From Streptomyces hawaiiensis (GTDB lineage: Bacteria; Actinomycetota; Actinomycetes; Streptomycetales; Streptomycetaceae): DNA of 64,000 bases. Positions 51,104 to 59,545 of this stretch are shown here, piece by piece (position 1 is the stretch's first letter; every line of letters starts with the position of its first letter). Under the pieces are notes generated by a model that saw only the letters and a program-made list of their open reading frames with translations, was not told where the DNA came from and made no database searches. Location: contig NZ_CP021978.1 of assembly GCF_004803895.1 (NCBI RefSeq), positions 7,316,001-7,380,000 of the forward strand, in the 5' to 3' direction. The translations under genes and the position numbers were made by a program.

Positions 51104-52149
51104 GAAAGTTGAGTCGGCCCGGACATCTGCCCGGGCGCCGGGGGCTCCTCCTCCACCGGCTCTGCGGGCCGGATCCGCCGCGGCGTCCCCGCGCGCGTGG
51201 GCCCGATGCCGTACTCCTCGGCCAGTTGGTGCACCTGACGGGTGATCCGGCGCTGGTACCACTTCGGGGCGTAGGAGCCCTCCGCGTACAACCGCTCGTA
51301 CCGGGCCACCAGATACGGATGGTGCTGCCCCAGCCAGGCCATGAACCACTCGCGGGCGCCGGGCCGCAGATGCAGCACCAGGGGCGTCACGGACGTGGCA
51401 CCGGAGGCCGCGATCGCCCGTACGGTGGCGCGGAGTTGGGCGGGCGTGTCGCTCAGGAACGGGATCACCGGCGCCATCAGCACCCCGCAGCCGATGCCGT
51501 GCTCGCCGAAGGTCCGGACGACCTCCAGGCGCCGCTCCGGCGCGGGTGTGCCCGGCTCGACGGTGCGCCAGAGCTCCTCGTCGGTGAAGCCGACCGACAC
51601 GGAGATGCCGACGTCGGTGACCTGCGCCGCCTGCTTGATCAGCTCCAGGTCGCGCAGGATCAGCGTGCCCTTGGTGAGGATCGAGAAGGGGTTCGCGTGG
51701 TCGCGCAGCGCAGCGATGATGCCCGGCATCAGGCGGTAGCGGCCCTCGGCGCGCTGGTAGCAGTCGACGTTCGTGCCCATGGCGATGTGCTCGCCCTGCC
51801 AGCGGCGCGAGCCGAGCTGCCGGCGCAGCAGCTCCGGCGCGTTGGTCTTGACCACGATCTGGCTGTCGAAGCCGAGGCCCGTGTCGAGGTCCAGGTAGCT
51901 GTGCGTCTTGCGCGCGAAGCAGTACACGCACGCGTGGGAGCAGCCTCGATAGGGGTTGACCGTCCACTGGAACGACATCCGCGAGACCGCCGGCACCCGG
52001 TTGATGATCGACCGGGCCCGGATCTCGTGGAAGGTGATCCCGCGGAACTCCGGTGTGTCGAACGTACGCGTCGTGACCGCGTCCGCGCCGAACAGCGCGG
52101 CATCGGCCCGGCTGTGTTCGGAGTCCATTGTGAGGTTCTCCCAGCGCAT
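51094..52149 (-). CDS. Radical-SAM protein, Rv2578c-like
   Basis: The 351-residue protein has the 4Fe-4S cysteines Cys70, Cys74 and Cys77 in RGCSHACVYCFARKTH, the start of the radical-SAM barrel, and a spore-photolyase-like layout (SFQWTVNPYRGC). It resembles mycobacterial Rv2578c; the chemistry is unknown. ATG 52149 has GAGGAGG four bases upstream. A LexA-type box lies 33-44 bp upstream, so induction by DNA damage is expected. The gene is divergent from the SRPBCC gene and lies next to the secreted peptidase on the same strand. Confidence 0.9.
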   Translation of the reverse strand: MRWENLTMDSEHSRADAALFGADAVTTRTFDTPEFRGITFHEIRARSIINRVPAVSRMSFQWTVNPYRGCSHACVYCFARKTHSYLDLDTGLGFDSQIVVKTNAPELLRRQLGSRRWQGEHIAMGTNVDCYQRAEGRYRLMPGIIAALRDHANPFSILTKGTLILRDLELIKQAAQVTDVGISVSVGFTDEELWRTVEPGTPAPERRLEVVRTFGEHGIGCGVLMAPVIPFLSDTPAQLRATVRAIAASGATSVTPLVLHLRPGAREWFMAWLGQHHPYLVARYERLYAEGSYAPKWYQRRITRQVHQLAEEYGIGPTRAGTPRRIRPAEPVEEEPPAPGQMSGPTQLSLL

Positions 52150-52181
52150 GACGCCTCCTCGGTAGCTCTGACCACAGAATA

Positions 52182-52193
52182 GAACACACGTTC
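52182..52193 (-). promoter_or_regulatory. LexA-type SOS box upstream of the radical-SAM gene
   Basis: GAAC-ACAC-GTTC matches the actinobacterial/Bacillus SOS box GAAC-N4-GTTC. On the minus strand it is followed immediately by TATTCT, a -10-like element at 52176-52181, so LexA binding would block the promoter. The start codon is 33 bp further. Confidence 0.8.
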
Positions 52194-52320
52194 CCTTGAT
52201 CGTGCGAGGGGTGTTTTCCGAACGCGTTCGACCGGATTGCGCCACCCCGATTTGGGAGGCCGGGCAGCGGGGTGGTTGGCTTGCCCCGACCCCCGAGCAA
52301 CCAGGTCCTGGAGGAATGCG

Positions 52321-52764
52321 ATGGCGCAGGTCGAGGCCACTACGGAGCGGATCGTCGCGGCGGACGCGGAGACGGTGTTCGACGCCCTCGCCGACTACAG
52401 CGGCACGCGCGCGAAGCTGCTGCCCGAGCAGTTCAGCGAGTACGAGGTGCGGGAGGGCGGCGACGGCGAGGGCACCCTCGTCCACTGGAAGCTCCAGGCC
52501 ACCAGCAAGCGCGTGCGCGACTGCCTCCTGGAAGTCGGCGAACCCACCGACGGTGAACTGGTCGAGAAGGACCGCAACTCCTCCATGGTCACCACCTGGC
52601 GGGTCACACCGGCCGGTGAGGGCAAGTCCCGGGTCGTCGTGACCTCCATCTGGACCGGTGCCGGCGGCATCGGCGGCTTCTTCGAGAGGACCTTCGCGCC
52701 CAAGGGTCTCGGCCGGATCTACGACGCGATGCTCGCCAAGCTCGCCGCCGAGGTCGAGAAGTAA
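52321..52764 (+). CDS. SRPBCC-family protein
   Basis: The 147-residue protein has the helix-grip START/polyketide-cyclase fold: an N-terminal ATTERIVAADAETVFDALAD, a central TLVHWKLQATSKRVRD and a C-terminal helix (GRIYDAMLAKLAAEV). Members bind hydrophobic ligands or catalyse cyclisation, but no polyketide genes are nearby and the ligand is unknown. GGAGGA precedes ATG 52321. The gene is divergent from the radical-SAM gene, whose LexA box lies between them, closer to the radical-SAM side. Confidence 0.88.
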   Translation: MAQVEATTERIVAADAETVFDALADYSGTRAKLLPEQFSEYEVREGGDGEGTLVHWKLQATSKRVRDCLLEVGEPTDGELVEKDRNSSMVTTWRVTPAGEGKSRVVVTSIWTGAGGIGGFFERTFAPKGLGRIYDAMLAKLAAEVEK

Positions 52765-52788
52765 CCCGCCCCAAGGCTCAAACCCCCA

Positions 52789-52803
52789 GGGCGTGTTACG
52801 CCC
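52789..52803 (+). terminator. Weak hairpin after the SRPBCC gene
   Basis: GGGCGT and ACGCCC form a six-base stem with a GTT loop, 25 bp past the stop. Confidence 0.35.
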
Positions 52804-52920
52804 CTCACCGGTTCGAGTGATCTCCGCACGGCTCGCTCCTGCGCCGTAACTCGTCGCGCTTGCTCGTAGTTGTCGCTTTTACGCGGGAATTGTGCGGCAG
52901 CGCGACGAGGGGAGCGGTGA

Positions 52921-55311
52921 GTGGGCGGGATCACTCTGGCGCAGGACGAACCGGCGGTGGCACCCCCCGACACCCCCGCACCACCGCCGGATCCGGACAC
53001 CGGACCGAGTCCGCGCCGGGTGCGGCTGGTCTTCTTCGCTCTCATGCTGGCCCTGCTCCTGGCCGCCCTGGAGCAGATGATCGTCGCCACCGCGCTCCCG
53101 AAGATCGTCGGTGAACTGCACGGCCTGGACCGGATGTCGTGGGCGATCACCGCCTACCTGCTCACGGCCACCGTCGGACTGCCGATCTACGGCAAGCTCG
53201 GCGACCTCCTCGGCCGCAAGGGCGTCTTCCAGTTCGCCATCGTCGTCTTCGTCGCCGGCTCCGCGCTCGCGGGCCGGGCGCAGACCATGGATCAGCTGAT
53301 CGCCTTCCGCGCCCTGCAGGGCGTCGGCGCGGGCGGCCTCATGATCGGCGTCCAGGCGATCATCGCGGACATCGTGCCGCCCCGGCAGCGCGCCCGCTAC
53401 CTGGGCCTGATCGGCGCCGCCTTCGGCCTCGCCTCGGTGGCCGGACCGCTGCTCGGCGGCTACTTCACGGACCACCTCTCCTGGCGCTGGTGCTTCTACG
53501 TCAACGTCCCCTTCGGCCTGGTCACCCTGGCCGTCGTCGCCGTCACCCTGAAGCTCCCCAAGCCCGCCCACAGGGCCCGATTCGACATCGTCGGCGCGCT
53601 GCTGCTGACCGCCGCCTCCACCTGCCTGGTCCTGCTGACCAGTTGGGGCGGCACCGAGTACGCCTGGGACTCGCGCATGATCCTCGGCCTCGCGGCCGCA
53701 GCGGCGGCGGCGACCGTCCTCTTCCTCGTCACCGAGCACTTCGCCGCGGAACCCCTCATCCCGCTGCGGCTGTTCAGGGACTCCGTCTTCAACGTCACCG
53801 GCCTGGTCGGCCTGGTGGTCGGGGTGGGCCTGTTCGGCGCCGCCAGCTATCTGCCGACGTACCTGCAGATGGTCGACGGAGCCTCCGCCACCGAGTCGGG
53901 CCTGCTCATGCTGCCGATGATGGCCGGGATCGTCGGCGCCTCGATCATCGCCGGCCAGCTCATCAGCCACACCGGCCGCTACAAGGCCTATCCGATCCTC
54001 GGCGGCGCCCTCTCCGTCGCCGGCATGTGGCTGCTGTCCCGCCTGGAGGTCGGGACGCCCCGGCTGCACTACAGCATCTGGATGGCCGTCCTCGGCGCCG
54101 GCATCGGCATGGTGATGCCGGTGCTGATCCTCGCCGTGCAGAACTCCGTACGCCCAGCCGACCTCGGCACCGCCACCAGCGCCAACAACTACTTCCGGCA
54201 GATCGGCGGCAGCGTCGGAGCCGCCGTCTTCGGCACCCTCTTCGCCGACCGGCTCACCCACGCCCTCGCCGAGCGCCTGCCCGCGCGCGCGGGCACGGGG
54301 CTGCCGGACTCCGAGTCCATCACCCCGCAGCTCGTGCACGCACTGCCCCCGGCCCTGCGCGACAGCTACATCCGGGCGTACGCCGACGCCATGCCGCGGA
54401 TCTTCCTCTACCTGGTGCCGGTGCTCGTCCTCGGACTGGTCATCGCCTTCTTCCTCAAGGAGAAACCCCTGGTGTCCCACAACGCCTCCGTCACCGACCC
54501 GGACGCGGCGCCGGGGAACGCCCCGGTCCCGCAGGCCCGTGCCGCGTACGCCGCCGGCGTGCCGGTGTGCGGCTCGGTGCAGCACCACGACGGGACCGTC
54601 GTGCCCCGTGCGGCGCTCACGCTCATCGACGTCACCGGGCAGCAGACCGGGCGTGGCGCGAGCGGCGAGGACGGGCGCTACGCGCTGGCCACCCCGGGCC
54701 CGGGCTCGTACGTGCTGATCGCCGCGGCCGGCGGCCACCAGCCACAGGCGGTCTCCGTGACCGTCGGCGAACGCCCCGTCGAGCTCGACATCGTCCTCGG
54801 CGGCGCCGGGAACCTGATCGGCACCGTGGTCACCGCCGACGGCACGCCCGTACGGGACGCCACCGTCACACTCACCAACGTGCACGGCGAGGTCGTGGCC
54901 ACCACCCGCAGCGGCCGGGAGGGCGGCTACGTCATCACCGAGCTCGTCGCCGGCGAGTACACCCTCGCCGCCAGTGCCCCCGCCTTCCGCCCGGCCGCGC
55001 TCCCCGTCACCGTCCAGGCCGCCCGCGAGACCCGCCGGGACATCGAACTGGCCGGCGGCGCCGTGCTGCGCGGCACCGTCCGGGCGGGCGGCGGCCGGCC
55101 CGTGGAGGACGCGCGCGTGACGCTGCTCGACGTGGGCGGCAACGTCGTCGACACCCTCACCACCGGCGCCGACGGCACGTTCCGCTTCGTCGACCTGTCC
55201 TCCGGCGAGTACACCGTCATCGCCGCCGGTTACCCGCCCGTCGCCACCGTCCTCCAGGTCGCCGGAGGAGGCCGTACCGAGCGGGATCTCCAACTGGGCC
55301 ACGAGAACTGA
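52921..55311 (+). CDS. DHA2-type MFS exporter fused to three transthyretin-like repeats
   Basis: Residues 1-520 form a 14-helix drug:H+ antiporter-2-like transporter (LEQMIVATALPKIVGEL, GKLGDLLGRKGVFQF, RALQGVGAGGL, YFRQIGGSVGAAVFGTLF). Then come three beta repeats of about 80 residues of the CarboxypepD_reg/transthyretin kind, from about 547 (GSVQHHDGTVVPRAALTLID, GTVVTADGTPVRDATVTL, GTVRAGGGRPVEDARVTL). Such repeats are usually secreted or surface modules, whereas the C-terminus of a 14-helix exporter is cytoplasmic. GTG 52921 has GAGGGGAG upstream. No drug gene is adjacent; the SRPBCC gene is 156 bp upstream in the same direction. Confidence 0.9.
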   Translation: MGGITLAQDEPAVAPPDTPAPPPDPDTGPSPRRVRLVFFALMLALLLAALEQMIVATALPKIVGELHGLDRMSWAITAYLLTATVGLPIYGKLGDLLGRKGVFQFAIVVFVAGSALAGRAQTMDQLIAFRALQGVGAGGLMIGVQAIIADIVPPRQRARYLGLIGAAFGLASVAGPLLGGYFTDHLSWRWCFYVNVPFGLVTLAVVAVTLKLPKPAHRARFDIVGALLLTAASTCLVLLTSWGGTEYAWDSRMILGLAAAAAAATVLFLVTEHFAAEPLIPLRLFRDSVFNVTGLVGLVVGVGLFGAASYLPTYLQMVDGASATESGLLMLPMMAGIVGASIIAGQLISHTGRYKAYPILGGALSVAGMWLLSRLEVGTPRLHYSIWMAVLGAGIGMVMPVLILAVQNSVRPADLGTATSANNYFRQIGGSVGAAVFGTLFADRLTHALAERLPARAGTGLPDSESITPQLVHALPPALRDSYIRAYADAMPRIFLYLVPVLVLGLVIAFFLKEKPLVSHNASVTDPDAAPGNAPVPQARAAYAAGVPVCGSVQHHDGTVVPRAALTLIDVTGQQTGRGASGEDGRYALATPGPGSYVLIAAAGGHQPQAVSVTVGERPVELDIVLGGAGNLIGTVVTADGTPVRDATVTLTNVHGEVVATTRSGREGGYVITELVAGEYTLAASAPAFRPAALPVTVQAARETRRDIELAGGAVLRGTVRAGGGRPVEDARVTLLDVGGNVVDTLTTGADGTFRFVDLSSGEYTVIAAGYPPVATVLQVAGGGRTERDLQLGHEN

Positions 55312-55452
55312 CCGGCCGCGGCGCGCGGGGTCGTACGCCGGTGCGCACCCCGCGCGGGCAATTCCCGCGTTGCCTCACATCGCCACCGGCGGAGTCGTAC
55401 GGTGGTGACGCCGGCACAGATCTTGCGTCCGTGGGGAGAGAGGGCCCGGGTC

Positions 55453-57873
55453 ATGGACCATGGCACCGACAGGGCTGAGCAGGGCACGGCGACGGAAAGA
55501 GCCGAGCCCGGCCGCGTCCCCCTGGCCGTCGTCGTGGTCGACCGCGACGGCCTCGTGTCCCACTGGAGCCGCGGTGCACGGCGGCTGTTCGGCACCCCCA
55601 AGGAAGAGGCGATCGGCCGCACCGCTCTCGACCTGCTCCCCGTCTCGGGCGCCCTGCCCGAAGAGCGGGACACCACCTCGTACACCGCCTGCGACGGCCT
55701 CGGCCCCGACCTCGAATCCTCCCTCGACGGCGGGCTGTCCTACCCTGCGGCGGGTCGCGCCCGGCTCACCGCGCCCGGGGGCGGCCGGGTCGACGTCCTG
55801 TGGTGGGCCTACCCGCTGGTGGGCCCCGGGCCCGAGCGGCTGCTCGTGCTGGCGGCCGACGCCGAAGCCCTGCGTGCGGGCGACGGGGCGTTCGAGCGGA
55901 TCGCGCCCGGCTTCGCGCCGCACACCGACTTCCCCGGGTCGCAGGACCTCGCCCGCCGGCTCCCCGAGATCCTGCCCAGCATGAGTGTCGGTGAGAGCGC
56001 CCGCATCGTCGGACAGATCCTCGAACTCGGCTATCCGATCCTGGAGTTCAGCCAGAACGACCGGGTCCCCGTCACTCCCGAGTGGGGCGTGGCCCGGCGA
56101 GCCGAGCGCAAGGCGCGCCGCGAACGGGCCGCGCGGGCCCGGGCCGCCGGTGAGCCCGTGCCGGAGGAACCGCCCGACGAGGGCGAGGACCTGGAGTACG
56201 CGGCCGTCCGTGAGCGCCTGGAGTTCCTCAACGAGGTCAGCGGCCGCATCGGCACCTCCCTCGACCTGTCCCGCACGATCGTCGAGGTCAGCAGGGCCGT
56301 CGTGCCCCGCTTCACCGATGTCGCCGGGACGTATCTGCGGGAACAGGTCGTCGCCGGCGAGGGGTTCGAGGACGGTGTGCCCGACACGACGACGATGTGG
56401 CACCGGGTCGCCGTCGAGCACACCGACGAGCCCGGCCGCTGGGACGACGTCGTCCCCGTCGGCGAGGCCATGCCGTTCCCGGCACACACGCCGTTCTTCC
56501 AGTGCATGACCAGCGGCCGACCCGTCCTCGTGCCGCGCATCAGCGAGGAGATGGGGCACGCCATCGCCGCGCAGTTCGAGAAGCGCGACATCCGGCCCCT
56601 CATCACCGGCCGCTCCATGCTGGTCGTGCCTCTCAAGGCACGCAACGTCGTGCTCGGCTTCATGATCCTGCTCCGGCACCCGGAGCGGCCCGTCTTCAAC
56701 GACATGGACCGCGTCACCGGCGCCGAACTCGCCGCCCGGGCGGGCCTCGTGCTCGACAACGCGCGCATGTACACCTTCCAGGAGAACGTCGCCGAGACGC
56801 TCCAGGACAGCATGCTGCCGCACATCCCGCCCCGCATGGCGGGCTGCGACATCGCCACCCGCTATCTGCCGGGCACGCTGCTCGGGCGGGTCGGCGGCGA
56901 CTGGTTCGACGCGGTGAAACTGCACGGCGGGCGCACGGCGTTCGTCGTCGGCGACGTCATGGGACACGGCCTGAACTCCGCCGCGATGATGGGCCAGCTG
57001 CGCACGGCCGTGCAGACCATGGCCGGGCTCGACCTGCCGCCCGCCCAGCTGCTGCGCAACCTCGACGACCTCGCCCAGCGCCTCGGCGACACCTACCTCG
57101 CGACCTGCCTCTACGCCGTCTACGATCCGATCGCGAGCGAACTCCACCTGGCCAACGCCGGGCACATCCCGCCCGTCCTGGTCCGGGCCGGCGACGGCCG
57201 CGGCGAACTGCTGGACCTGCCCACGGGCGCGCCCGTCGGTGTCGGGGGAGTGCCCTTCGAGGCGATACGCGTGCGCGTGGAGCCCGGCGACCGGCTGGTG
57301 ATGTGCACCGACGGGCTGGTCGAGATGCGCGGCGAGGACATCGGGGTGGGCCTCGCGACGCTCTGCGCGTCGGCCGCGCACCCGGCCGCCTCCATGGACG
57401 ACGCCTGCGACACCATCATCCGGGCACTCAATACGCGGGGCGGGCGCAAGGACGACGTGGCCCTGCTGATGGCCCGCCTGAACGGCATCGAGCCGGACGA
57501 CGTCGCCGAGTGGCGCCTCGCCCTCGACCCGGCCGAGGTCGGCCGGGCCCGCGCGGTGGTCCGCGAGCAACTGCACGACTGGGGCCTGGCGAAGCTGGCC
57601 GCCCCCACCGAGCTCATGGCCGGCGAACTCGTCACCAACGCCGTACGGCACTCCCACGCCCGGCCCGTCGAACTGCGCCTGGTCCGCGGCGACACCCTGC
57701 TGTGCGAGGTGGACGACGACGACCACGAACTGCCGACGCTGCTCGACGCGGGCCCGCTCGACGAGGCCGGACGCGGCCTGCGCGTCGTCAGCACGCTGTC
57801 ACGCGAGTGGGGGACCAGCCGGACCAAGGCCGGCAAGACGGTGTGGTTCGAGCTGACCCTGCCGCGCCGCTGA
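55453..57873 (+). CDS. PAS-GAF-SpoIIE phosphatase with C-terminal RsbW-like HATPase
   Basis: The 806-residue regulator has a PAS-like domain (about 20-130, VVVDRDGLVSHWSRGA), a GAF domain (about 255-440), a SpoIIE phosphatase (about 455-660: GGDWFDAVKL, VGDVMGHGL, ATCLYAVYDP, NAGHIPP, KDDVALLMARL) and an ATP-binding anti-sigma-like domain (about 675-800: ELVTNAVRHS, DEAGRGLRVVSTL). One chain thus carries both arms of a partner-switching circuit. ATG 55453 is preferred over the frame opening at 55402; GAGAGGG lies upstream. No sigma factor or antagonist gene is adjacent. Confidence 0.92.
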   Translation: MDHGTDRAEQGTATERAEPGRVPLAVVVVDRDGLVSHWSRGARRLFGTPKEEAIGRTALDLLPVSGALPEERDTTSYTACDGLGPDLESSLDGGLSYPAAGRARLTAPGGGRVDVLWWAYPLVGPGPERLLVLAADAEALRAGDGAFERIAPGFAPHTDFPGSQDLARRLPEILPSMSVGESARIVGQILELGYPILEFSQNDRVPVTPEWGVARRAERKARRERAARARAAGEPVPEEPPDEGEDLEYAAVRERLEFLNEVSGRIGTSLDLSRTIVEVSRAVVPRFTDVAGTYLREQVVAGEGFEDGVPDTTTMWHRVAVEHTDEPGRWDDVVPVGEAMPFPAHTPFFQCMTSGRPVLVPRISEEMGHAIAAQFEKRDIRPLITGRSMLVVPLKARNVVLGFMILLRHPERPVFNDMDRVTGAELAARAGLVLDNARMYTFQENVAETLQDSMLPHIPPRMAGCDIATRYLPGTLLGRVGGDWFDAVKLHGGRTAFVVGDVMGHGLNSAAMMGQLRTAVQTMAGLDLPPAQLLRNLDDLAQRLGDTYLATCLYAVYDPIASELHLANAGHIPPVLVRAGDGRGELLDLPTGAPVGVGGVPFEAIRVRVEPGDRLVMCTDGLVEMRGEDIGVGLATLCASAAHPAASMDDACDTIIRALNTRGGRKDDVALLMARLNGIEPDDVAEWRLALDPAEVGRARAVVREQLHDWGLAKLAAPTELMAGELVTNAVRHSHARPVELRLVRGDTLLCEVDDDDHELPTLLDAGPLDEAGRGLRVVSTLSREWGTSRTKAGKTVWFELTLPRR

Positions 57874-58062
57874 ACACCGTGACAGCAGTATCCAGAGATC
57901 ATTTAAAAGTCAACCACCTATTTCGAGCTGCTTTTGTGGCTGATTTCCGCGCCCGGCGCGCGACCTGTGTATCGGTGGTTCTCCGGAGACTACGATTCGT
58001 CCGCCCAGCGCACCAAGCACTATGCCGTACACCTGAATAACGAGAGAAAACGGGGGAAATGC

Positions 58063-58359
58063 ATGGGAGCGGATCAGGGGAGAGACGGATCACGGTTCAG
58101 CGAACTGACCAGGCGTGAACTGGAGGTTCTGTCCCTGCTTGCCACGGGCGACTCGAACCGGCGACTTGCTCATCGACTCGGCATCGCGGAGCGCACGGTG
58201 AAGGCCCACCTCACGAGTCTGATGCGCAAGCTCGGCGTCGAATCCCGTGTGGAAGCGGCCCTTCTAGCACAGAGATACCAGAAAGCGCTATCGGACCTCA
58301 GGGTAATACCCCAAGGTCCGATAGGCGAACGCGCCGTGAGTTGCAAAAGTGACGTATGA
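58063..58359 (+). CDS. Small stand-alone LuxR-type HTH protein
   Basis: The 98-residue product is nearly only a LuxR/GerE HTH (FSELTRRELEVLSLLATGDS, AERTVKAHLTSLMRKLGV, about residues 12-70) with no receiver or ligand domain. GGGGGA lies five bases before ATG 58063. Codon use is unlike its neighbours (CTA, AGA, AAA, ATA), and the upstream 190 bp are AT-rich, suggesting more recent acquisition or relaxed selection. It is upstream of a secreted peptide gene and an ABC transporter in the same direction and may control them; that is inference. Confidence 0.85.
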   Translation: MGADQGRDGSRFSELTRRELEVLSLLATGDSNRRLAHRLGIAERTVKAHLTSLMRKLGVESRVEAALLAQRYQKALSDLRVIPQGPIGERAVSCKSDV

Positions 58360-58378
58360 CGGTCGGAGAGCCCGACCG
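58360..58378 (+). terminator. Hairpin between the LuxR-type and peptide genes
   Basis: CGGTCGG and CCGACCG form a seven-base stem directly after the LuxR-type gene's stop, with a five-base loop. It could end or attenuate that transcript. Confidence 0.45.
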
Positions 58379-58381
58379 GGT

Positions 58382-58398
58382 ACAACCTGGTCCGTTGT
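58382..58398 (+). promoter_or_regulatory. Dyad upstream of the secreted peptide gene
   Basis: ACAAC-N7-GTTGT is a 17-bp dyad 40 bp before the peptide ATG. A dimeric LuxR-type HTH binds sites of this kind of symmetry, but no binding is shown. Confidence 0.35.
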
Positions 58399-58437
58399 TC
58401 GGGAAGCGCCGGTCAGCGGATCTTGAGGGGGCAATTC

Positions 58438-58749
58438 ATGAAGCGTCTTCTGGCTTCTCTGGCCATCGGGGCCGCGCTCGCCGGCGGCGTAACGGCCGCC
58501 ACCGTGCTGCCCGCCCAGGCGGGCACCGTGTCCTGCAGCAATCAGGGGCACAACGCCGGCAACGGCGGCAACGCATGGGCCAGCGGCTGCTCGCACAGCG
58601 GCGCCCACGACGTCCGTCTCTACGGCGAGTGCGACCTGTCGCCCTTCGCCGTGTACTCGCCCTACAAGGGCGGGTCCTTCTCGGGAGCCAGCTTCAGCAC
58701 CTCCAGCTGCACGTGGGGCGTGGGCGAGTCGGGCTTCCAGCACCGGTGA
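58438..58749 (+). CDS. Secreted four-cysteine small protein
   Basis: The 103-residue product has a Sec signal (MKRLLASLAIGAALAGGVTA; cleavage after AQA at residue 28), leaving a 75-residue mature protein rich in Gly, Ser, Asn and aromatic residues with four cysteines (33, 51, 65, 91), probably two disulfides. I recognise no family. GAGGGG is seven bases before ATG 58438. A strong hairpin follows it, then an ABC transporter. It could be a secreted signal, an antimicrobial or structural protein; none is shown by the sequence. Confidence 0.8.
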   Translation: MKRLLASLAIGAALAGGVTAATVLPAQAGTVSCSNQGHNAGNGGNAWASGCSHSGAHDVRLYGECDLSPFAVYSPYKGGSFSGASFSTSSCTWGVGESGFQHR

Positions 58750-58776
58750 CCGGTGTGAAACGGCGGTGAAGCACGA

Positions 58777-58819
58777 CTGACGGCTGCCGGGCTGAGGAAA
58801 GCAGCCCGGCAGCCGTCAG
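58777..58819 (+). terminator. Strong hairpin between the peptide and ABC transporter genes
   Basis: An 18-bp perfect stem (58777-58794 with 58802-58819; core GCTGCCGGGCTG/CAGCCCGGCAGC) encloses an AGGAAAG loop. It should stop most transcripts from the peptide gene or set a lower level for the ABC genes. Confidence 0.88.
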
Positions 58820-58864
58820 CCAGCTTCGCAGCCATCGGCGAGTACGGATGAATGAGGTGCACAG

Positions 58865-59545
58865 GTGTTGGTGTTGGACGGCGTCACCCGGCGCTACCGC
58901 AGCGGCGAGGTCGAGGTTCAGGCGGTACGCGGGGTGAGTCTGACCGCCCGCGAGGGCACCCTCACCGCGGTCATGGGACCCAGCGGATGCGGCAAGTCGA
59001 CTCTGCTGACCATGGCGGGCGGACTGCAGCCCCCGGACACGGGCACCGTCACCGTCGCCGGGGCGCGCATCGACACGCTCGCGGAAGCGGAGCTCTATCA
59101 GCACCGGCGTCGTCACATCGGCTATGTGTTCCAGGACTACAACCTGGTGCGCATCCTCAGCGTCGCGGAAAACGTGGCCCTGCCCGCCGAACTCGACGGG
59201 ATGTCCCGCCGCAAGGCCCGCGCACAGGCGCGAGAGGCGCTCGCCTCCGTGGGCATGGACGCGTACGCCGACCGCTACCCGGACTCCCTCTCCGGTGGGC
59301 AGCAGCAGCGCGTCGCCCTGGCCCGGGCGTTCTCGGGTGGCCGCGGACTGATCCTCGCGGACGAGCCGACCGGGGCGCTGGACAGCGAGAGTGCCGGCCA
59401 GGTCCTCGACAGCCTCCAGGTACTGGTGCGGTCCGGGGCCACCTGCGTGATCGTCACCCACGACGAGGCGGTCGCGGCCCGCGCCGATCGTGTGGTCCGG
59501 ATGCGCGACGGCGTCGTCGGGGAAGTCACCGGAGCCGCCGCGTGA
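58865..59545 (+). CDS. MacB/LolD-type ABC transporter ATPase
   Basis: The 226-residue ATPase has Walker A GPSGCGKS (38-45), a Q-loop in YVFQDYNLV, signature LSGGQQQR and Walker B LILADEPTGALD, in the layout of LolD/MacB/FtsE ATPases that partner with FtsX-type permeases. GTG 58865 has GAGGTG five bases upstream. It overlaps the permease gene by four bases (GTGA), so the two subunits are coupled. It lies just after the secreted-peptide gene and its hairpin. Role could be peptide export, resistance or envelope maintenance. Confidence 0.95.
   Translation: MLVLDGVTRRYRSGEVEVQAVRGVSLTAREGTLTAVMGPSGCGKSTLLTMAGGLQPPDTGTVTVAGARIDTLAEAELYQHRRRHIGYVFQDYNLVRILSVAENVALPAELDGMSRRKARAQAREALASVGMDAYADRYPDSLSGGQQQRVALARAFSGGRGLILADEPTGALDSESAGQVLDSLQVLVRSGATCVIVTHDEAVAARADRVVRMRDGVVGEVTGAAA

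Noticed and set aside
58852..59541. The open frame that runs into the FtsX permease from upstream
   Set aside because: It overlaps the well-supported ATPase gene in another frame; its translation is Arg/Pro/Gly-rich, and the permease begins at GTG 59542.
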